This document shows positions 7,014-10,165 of a DNA stretch of 10,165 bases, one piece after another; positions within the stretch are counted from its first letter, which is position 1, and each line of letters starts with the position of its first letter. A model generated the notes under the pieces. The model was not told where the DNA came from. It searched no databases and saw only the letters and a list, made by a program, of their open reading frames with translations. Position numbers and translations under genes: made by a program. The DNA comes from Eubacterium sp. (GTDB taxonomy: Bacteria > Bacillota_A > Clostridia > Lachnospirales > Lachnospiraceae), in contig JAFVEX010000005.1 of assembly GCA_017475785.1 (NCBI GenBank), positions 1-10,165 of the forward strand, written 5' to 3'.

Positions 7014-7236
7014 CCGATTCCATTGTGTTCCTGTTGTTTACAGGTTCATGTAAAAAATCCCGTACGACTCCTTTCTGTCTGAAATTTCCATAGTTATCCG
7101 CAGACTGCTCAGTGCAGCTGCGCGAAACGGCCTTGCCAGGTTTCTGAAATCAAAACATAAAATGCCGCAAAGCGGTTACGACGCAAAAAAACGATGCTGG
7201 AAAATACTGCTGAAACGCAGGACTTGTTTATAGATG

Positions 7237-7275
7237 AAAAAAACGCGATTTGCTAATCCGGACTGATTATCTGCG
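7237..7275 (-). terminator. Attenuator-like hairpin with T7 overlapping a three-codon ORF
   Basis: CGC-A-GAT (7275-7269) can pair with ATCGCG (7249-7244), with an inner AATC/GATT stem (7268-7265 with 7258-7255) and a hexaloop; seven T follow (7243-7237). The stem is interrupted by bulges, so it is only moderately stable. Its 5' arm is the coding sequence and stop codon of the Met-Arg-Arg ORF, so a ribosome on that ORF would block it. That arrangement suggests translation-controlled attenuation, which is inference. Confidence 0.4.
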
Positions 7276-7278
7276 CAT
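7267..7278 (-). CDS. Putative three-codon leader ORF (Met-Arg-Arg)
   Basis: ATGCGCAGATAA is preceded, eight bases after its GGAGG core, by GGGAGGTGAT (7292-7283), which contains nine bases (GGAGGTGAT) perfectly complementary to the 3' end of 16S rRNA. This is the strongest Shine-Dalgarno in the window, in front of its shortest ORF, about 40 nt after the predicted transcription start. It is unlikely to encode a functional protein; if used, it would position or stall ribosomes. The two codons are Arg CGC and Arg AGA. An in-frame upstream GTG-ATG inside the SD is too close to be used. Confidence 0.35.
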   Translation of the reverse strand: MRR

Positions 7279-7323
7279 GGGCATCACCTCCCTGGCAGAA
7301 ACCTGACGGCCGTCCGTGGCTCT

Positions 7324-7351
7324 ATTATACCATTATGTATACAAATTGCAA
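7324..7351 (-). promoter_or_regulatory. Strong promoter-like sequence for the intergenic RNA
   Basis: Minus-strand TTGCAA (7351-7346), 16-base spacer, then a consensus TATAAT (7329-7324); predicted start about 7317. The neighbourhood is AT-rich and contains TATAC repeats. It reads away from mecA and is about 450 bp from the GH18 gene, which has its own promoter. Confidence 0.6.
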
Positions 7352-7399
7352 GTGCAAAAAAGTTCTTTGTACTGCATTTGTGATTTTTTGTTTTTTCCA

Positions 7400-7428
7400 T
7401 TTACTTTTCTGCGAAAATGTGATATAGA
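7400..7428 (+). promoter_or_regulatory. Possible mecA promoter
   Basis: TTTACT (7400-7405), 17-base spacer, TATAGA (7423-7428). The predicted start (about 7435) would fall on the Shine-Dalgarno AAAAGGAG (7434-7441), giving an almost leaderless message, so the real promoter may instead lie further upstream. Weak support. Confidence 0.3.
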
Positions 7429-7451
7429 TACCCAAAAGGAGAAGTGATTTC

Positions 7452-8201
7452 ATGAAGATCGAAAAAATCAATGACAATCAGATTCGCTGCACGCTGACCA
7501 GCAGCGATCTTGAGAGCCGCAAAATCCGGCTGAGCGAGCTGGCGTACGGCTCTGATAAAGCGAAGCTGCTGTTTCGTGACATGATGCAGCAGGCGCGCAG
7601 CCATTTCGGATTTGAATCGGGCAATTCTCCTCTGATGATCGAGGCGATTCCGATCTCGCCTGACAGCATTGTCCTGATCATTACGAAAGTGGAGGATCCG
7701 GAGGAACTGGATACGCGGTTCTCCCGCTTTTCCTCGCCGGATCCCGAGCCCGGCAGCGATTTGACGCGCCATCTGTCCGGAGCGGACGAGGTTCTTGACC
7801 TGTTTAAGAAGATCACGGACGCAAAAGAGGCGGCACGCCAGGCCGAAGCTGAAGCTTCCAGAGAGCAACAGGCGGAACAGCCGGCACAGGAAATCACCGC
7901 GGCTGTTAACCTGATTCAGGCATACCATTTTGATTCGCTTGATTCGGCCGCGCGGGCGGCTCACAGCCTGCGGCAGGCTTATGACGGTCTGAACACGCTG
8001 GTCAAGGATCCCGCGTCTGCGTCTTACACCCTGCTGCTCCACGCGGAGGGAACGGAGCCGGAAGTATTCAATAAGGTCTGCAACATTCTCACCGAGTACG
8101 GCGACAGCATCGTGATGTCCCCGGGCGCTGAGGCACACCTGCTGGAGCACGGCGACATTCTTCTTTCCGGAACGGCGCTGCAGACACTTGCGACGTTCTG
8201 A
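7452..8201 (+). CDS. mecA: Adaptor protein MecA
   Basis: MecA is the substrate adaptor that delivers proteins to the ClpC-ClpP protease and promotes ClpC hexamer assembly; in Bacillus its best-known target is ComK. The 249-residue protein shows the family N-terminal domain (MKIEKINDNQIRCTLT at 1-16, LSELAYG, FRDMMQQA, SPLMIEAIP, VLIITKVEDPEELDTRFSRF to about 93), an acidic and Ala/Glu/Gln-rich linker (about 94-150), and the C-terminal ClpC-binding domain (about 153-249, with FDSLDSAARAA and a repeated beta-alpha pattern ending SGTALQTLATF). Start: ATG with AAAAGGAG at about nine bases. It is a single gene between the intergenic RNA element and the minus-strand crh cluster; no clpC or mcsB is in the window. 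Confidence 0.95.
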   Translation: MKIEKINDNQIRCTLTSSDLESRKIRLSELAYGSDKAKLLFRDMMQQARSHFGFESGNSPLMIEAIPISPDSIVLIITKVEDPEELDTRFSRFSSPDPEPGSDLTRHLSGADEVLDLFKKITDAKEAARQAEAEASREQQAEQPAQEITAAVNLIQAYHFDSLDSAARAAHSLRQAYDGLNTLVKDPASASYTLLLHAEGTEPEVFNKVCNILTEYGDSIVMSPGAEAHLLEHGDILLSGTALQTLATF

Positions 8202-8237
8202 GGTTTAAAAAGAGTGTGCTTGCGCACTGTTCGCGCG

Positions 8238-8274
8238 CGGTGCTGAAGGTCCAGTGGGTCTTCGCTTAGCACCG
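8238..8274. repeat. Structured intergenic palindrome downstream of mecA
   Basis: CGGTGCT (8238-8244) pairs with AGCACCG (8268-8274), with an inner GAAG/CTTC pair (8245-8248 with 8260-8263) and a four-base bulge. Directly after it comes ACCGGAGCGGAGCGATTTCC. There is no T run, so it is not the mecA terminator. Compact hairpins of this sort are often dispersed extragenic repeats; whether this one recurs elsewhere in the genome cannot be seen from one window. Confidence 0.4.
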
Positions 8275-8325
8275 ACCGGAGCGGAGCGATTTCCTGTAAT
8301 AAAAAGCTTTATAAGAAAACCGTGT

Positions 8326-8358
8326 AAAAAGGCTGCAGTTCCTGGCGGAACTGCAGCC
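8326..8358 (-). terminator. Rho-independent terminator of the rapZ-whiA-crh cluster, possibly bidirectional
   Basis: A perfect 12-bp stem, GGCTGCAGTTCC (8331-8342) with GGAACTGCAGCC (8347-8358), and a 4-base loop. On the minus strand five T follow (8330-8326), placing it 55 bp after the crh stop. On the plus strand CGTTTATCTTT follows, so it may also end mecA transcription. Confidence 0.88.
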
Positions 8359-8413
8359 CGTTTATCTTTGCCTGCCGTATGTATTTTCTGTCTGTTCTGC
8401 GGATCCCGAATGG

Positions 8414-8671
8414 TCAGGCATTCTGCTCAAGAAACCCTTTCAGTTTCTCAAGCGCCTCGGCTTCGTCCGGTCCGTCTGCTGTCACGGTGATGTCGTCCCC
8501 GGTGTCGATCCCAAGCGTCATCATTCCCATAATGCTTTTGGCGTTGACGCTCTTTGTGCCGCTCTCCAGATACACTCTGCTCTGAAACTGGCTTGCCAGC
8601 TGTACCAGCATGGCGATCGGTCTTGTCTCAAAACCGCCGGACATGTTAACAGTTACATTTGCCCTTACCAT
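8414..8671 (-). CDS. crh: Crh-like HPr paralogue with Glu15 and intact Ser46
   Basis: The 85-residue protein has the HPr fold and length, but the phosphorylation site of PTS HPr (GLHARP, His15) reads GFETRP with Glu15, so it cannot carry phosphate from enzyme I through His15. The regulatory site is intact: VNAKSIMGMM with Ser46, the residue phosphorylated by HPr kinase in HPr and Crh. B. subtilis Crh likewise lacks His15 (it has Gln) and keeps Ser46, and is also the last gene of the yvc cluster with rapZ/yvcJ and whiA/yvcL. The call is therefore Crh-like: a CcpA co-effector or metabolic signal protein rather than a sugar-transport phosphocarrier. The ATG overlaps the whiA end by seven bases and has AAGGAGGAG within whiA. 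A strong terminator follows. Confidence 0.8.
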   Translation of the reverse strand: MVRANVTVNMSGGFETRPIAMLVQLASQFQSRVYLESGTKSVNAKSIMGMMTLGIDTGDDITVTADGPDEAEALEKLKGFLEQNA

Positions 8672-9576
8672 TCACGCGCTCCTCCTTGTTGTCCCCGGAT
8701 CGTTTCTGCTATTTTCCCCAATTTTCGCAATCTGTGGTTCACACCTGATTTTCCGACCGGAGGGTTCAACATTTTTCCCAACTCCAGAAGAGTTGCCTCT
8801 GGGTATTGTAACCGAATCTGAGCCATCTCGTCAAGACCATTTGGCAGATGGCGGAATCCGATGGTCCGCTCGATCAGACGGATATCTTCGATCTGCCGCA
8901 CAGCTGCGTTGACAGTCTTGTTGATGTTCGCCGTCTCGCAGTTGACCTTGCGGTTGACATTTTCTCTCATTTCCTTGAGAATCCGCACATTTTCAAAATC
9001 CATCAGCGTCACGCGCGCGCCCATCAGGCCGATCAGGTCGGACAGGTCGGAGCTCTCCTTGATATACACGACCGCGTACTGTTTCCGGTGAATAATGCGC
9101 GCCCGGATATGCAGATCCTCCAGACAGGCAACCAGCTGCGCCGCCGGCTGTTCTTCACTGCAGACAATTTCGCAGTGATAAGACCGGCTGGGATCGCTGA
9201 TGGAGCCGGCCGTCAGAAACGCGCCCCGGAGAAACGCGCGCCTGCAGCAGTCTTTCTGAACGATTGCCCCATCCGCCGCCTGAACGATGCGTCTGATCTC
9301 CTCCGGCTCCGTCACCGTCACAAGCCAGGTCTGGCGGCCCCTGCGGCCTCTGTCCGCGCGCCGCCCTGCCTCCAGATGAAACAGCTTTTTCAGGAGGATT
9401 TCGTATTTGGCAGCAGTCTGCTCATTTTCTGTCGCAAACACCAGCGGCTCCTGACCCGCAGGATCCATCTCCGCGCCGGAATAAAGCAGCATCGCCGACA
9501 GCTCCGCGATCTGGCAGTGCCGCGCGCCGTCGATCTGCCTGCATAATTCTTTTTTGACATCACTTGAATAAGACAT
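8665..9576 (-). CDS. whiA: DNA-binding protein WhiA
   Basis: WhiA is a conserved Gram-positive protein linked to cell division and chromosome segregation in Bacillus and a sporulation regulator in Streptomyces. The 303-residue protein starts MSYSSDVKKELCRQ, typical of the family, followed by the LAGLIDADG-homing-endonuclease-like domain (about 5-200, including CCRRAFLRGAFLTAGSISDP and ESSDLSDLIGLMGA) and a C-terminal helix-turn-helix (about 245-295, with YPEATLLELGKMLNPPVGKS and VNHRLRKLGKIAE). Its start overlaps the rapZ stop by one base (TGATG); only a weak SD (AAAGAAAG) is visible, so translation likely depends on coupling to rapZ. The order rapZ-whiA-crh fits the yvcJ-yvcL-crh arrangement. 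Confidence 0.95.
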   Translation of the reverse strand: MSYSSDVKKELCRQIDGARHCQIAELSAMLLYSGAEMDPAGQEPLVFATENEQTAAKYEILLKKLFHLEAGRRADRGRRGRQTWLVTVTEPEEIRRIVQAADGAIVQKDCCRRAFLRGAFLTAGSISDPSRSYHCEIVCSEEQPAAQLVACLEDLHIRARIIHRKQYAVVYIKESSDLSDLIGLMGARVTLMDFENVRILKEMRENVNRKVNCETANINKTVNAAVRQIEDIRLIERTIGFRHLPNGLDEMAQIRLQYPEATLLELGKMLNPPVGKSGVNHRLRKLGKIAETIRGQQGGAREW

Positions 9577-10165
9577 CAGATGTACTGCTTTCTTTTATTA
9601 TCATTCTGCATGTCCCGGTGCTCAATTCGAATCCCGGACGTGCCGGGCTCTGACAGGGCTCTGAAAATAGCCTCTGCCAGCGCGACAGACCGGTGCCTTC
9701 CGCCGGTGCAGCCAACTGCCACCACCAGCTGGTTTTTACCCTCCGCGACATAGTGCGGCATCAGAAAGCGGATGAGATCCGTCACTTTTTCCAGAAATAC
9801 CTCTGCGGCACCGCTCTCCATAATATAAGCGCACACCGCCGGATCCTGCCCGGTCAGTCTGCGGAGCTCCTCCACATAGTAAGGATTTGGCAGGAACCGC
9901 ACGTCAAATACGAGATCTGCGTCCGCAGGAATTCCGAACTTAAATCCAAACGAGAGGATCGTCACATTCAGGTTATTAAACCGGTAAGCCTCCATGAAGA
10001 TCTGTTTGAGCTGCGTGCGAAGCTCCCTTGTCAGCAGCTGGCTGGTGTCGATGATATAATCTGCCTTGCTTTTCAAAAACGCCAGACGCTTCCGTTCTTC
10101 CCGGATCCCGGCCTCCAGATGGCCGCCAGGGGCAAGCGGGTGCGTGCGGCGCGTCTCCTTGTAGC
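9576..10165 (-). CDS. rapZ: RapZ/YvcJ nucleotide-binding protein, 5' end beyond the window
   Basis: RapZ-family proteins bind nucleotides and RNA-linked partners; in E. coli RapZ controls GlmS through sRNA decay, and in Bacillus YvcJ is a GTPase affecting competence. The frame is open to the window edge, giving 195 of about 290 residues; the N-terminal Walker A is outside. Seen here: YKETRRTHPLAPGGHLEAGI at the truncated end, ADYIIDTS, SFGFKFGIPADADLVFDVRFLPNPYY, VAVGCTGGRHRSVALAE and the terminal HRDM, all diagnostic of the C-terminal domain. A TTG codon at 10076 within the gene is not the real start, since homology continues upstream. It is joined to whiA by a TGATG overlap. Confidence 0.95.
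   Translation of the reverse strand, partial: YKETRRTHPLAPGGHLEAGIREERKRLAFLKSKADYIIDTSQLLTRELRTQLKQIFMEAYRFNNLNVTILSFGFKFGIPADADLVFDVRFLPNPYYVEELRRLTGQDPAVCAYIMESGAAEVFLEKVTDLIRFLMPHYVAEGKNQLVVAVGCTGGRHRSVALAEAIFRALSEPGTSGIRIEHRDMQNDNKRKQYI

Larger units (their letters stand above)
6950..7317 (-). ncRNA. Candidate structured RNA of about 370 nt, unknown class
   Basis: This stretch lies between divergent promoters, has no convincing gene, and yet has the signals of its own transcription unit: promoter at 7324-7351, predicted start near 7317, terminator-like hairpin at 6951-7013. Hairpins seen on the minus-strand RNA, in order: 7275-7244 followed by T7; CCGC-TTT-GCGG (7175-7165); GAAAC...GTTTC (7144-7124) with an inner GGC/GCC; GTCTG...CAGAC (7105-7077); CCTGT-AAACA-ACAGG (7044-7030); and the final 11-bp stem. 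A 17-codon ATG frame (7091-7038, starting MEISDRKES) has no SD. The longest same-strand frame is interrupted twice by TAA. I compared it by eye with T-box, cobalamin, TPP, GEMM, 6S, SRP, RNase P and tmRNA signatures and found no match. Transcription is inferred; class is unknown. Confidence 0.5.

Noticed and set aside
6950..7120. Cobalamin riboswitch or T-box in the intergenic RNA
   Set aside because: A CAGCCAG...ACCGG stretch faintly recalls a B12 box, but the other conserved cobalamin core elements are missing, and there is no T-box AGGGTGG sequence or tRNA-synthetase/amino-acid gene downstream.
7162..7233. 23-codon plus-strand ORF starting MPQSGYDAKK
   Set aside because: No Shine-Dalgarno, overlaps the minus-strand structured RNA, and is too short to support as a gene from sequence alone.
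3017..8201. A linked arginine-phosphorylation system (YwlE-like phosphatase plus MecA/ClpC)
   Set aside because: The phosphatase-like protein lacks its catalytic Cys, no mcsA, mcsB or clpC is present, and the two genes are on different strands about 4 kb apart.
8414..8671. Plain HPr (ptsH) annotation
   Set aside because: Residue 15 is Glu, not His, so it cannot act as a PTS phosphocarrier; gene order supports Crh.

Overview
The window looks like chromosomal core sequence from a Gram-positive anaerobe of the Clostridia, most likely a Lachnospiraceae member. This is inferred from gene content and order (a sua5 / LMW-phosphatase / upp / dCMP-deaminase series, MecA, and a rapZ-whiA-crh cluster), from strong AGGAGG-type ribosome binding sites, and from moderately high GC with tightly overlapping genes. 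It contains no phage genes, no transposase, no CRISPR array and no tRNA or rRNA gene.

Layout. Positions 1-708 (+) hold the 3' part of a type III pantothenate kinase (coaX). A near-perfect 110-bp palindrome (706-815) starts on its stop codon. From 6831 down to 869 all genes run on the minus strand: a membrane-anchored GH18 glycosidase, a small coiled-coil protein, Sua5-type threonylcarbamoyl-AMP synthase, a LMW-phosphatase-like protein without its catalytic cysteine, uracil phosphoribosyltransferase (upp), dCMP deaminase, and a single-pass membrane protein with an Ala/Gly/Thr/Asp-rich 35-residue repeat tail. The sua5/phosphatase and phosphatase/upp junctions are 4-base ATGA overlaps, so these genes are probably translationally coupled.

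The 620-bp gap 6832-7451 separates the minus-strand series from mecA (+). It is not empty. It has a promoter for the GH18 gene, a promoter for mecA, and between them what looks like an independent minus-strand transcription unit of about 370 nt. That unit has a promoter (7324-7351), an exceptionally strong Shine-Dalgarno in front of a three-codon ORF (Met-Arg-Arg-stop), an attenuator-like hairpin with a T7 run, several small hairpins, and a terminator-like hairpin at 6951-7013. I could not assign it to a known RNA class. It is the best candidate for something undescribed here.

The right part holds mecA (7452-8201, +), a short structured intergenic stretch, a strong terminator hairpin (8331-8358), and a minus-strand cluster rapZ (partial, cut by the window end) - whiA - crh. 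This order matches the yvcJ-yvcK-yvcL-crh cluster of Bacillus subtilis, with yvcK absent here. The last gene would be read as HPr by similarity, but residue 15 is Glu instead of the phosphorylated His while Ser46 is kept, which makes it Crh-like.

Functionally the window is mostly housekeeping: coenzyme A synthesis, pyrimidine salvage, tRNA t6A modification, envelope/peptidoglycan-related functions, ClpC adaptor function and carbon-catabolite signalling. The unusual points are the intergenic RNA unit, two proteins that keep a family fold but have lost the catalytic or phosphorylated residue (C-to-D in the LMW-phosphatase, H-to-E in Crh), the long palindrome at the coaX stop, and the expanded tandem repeat tail.
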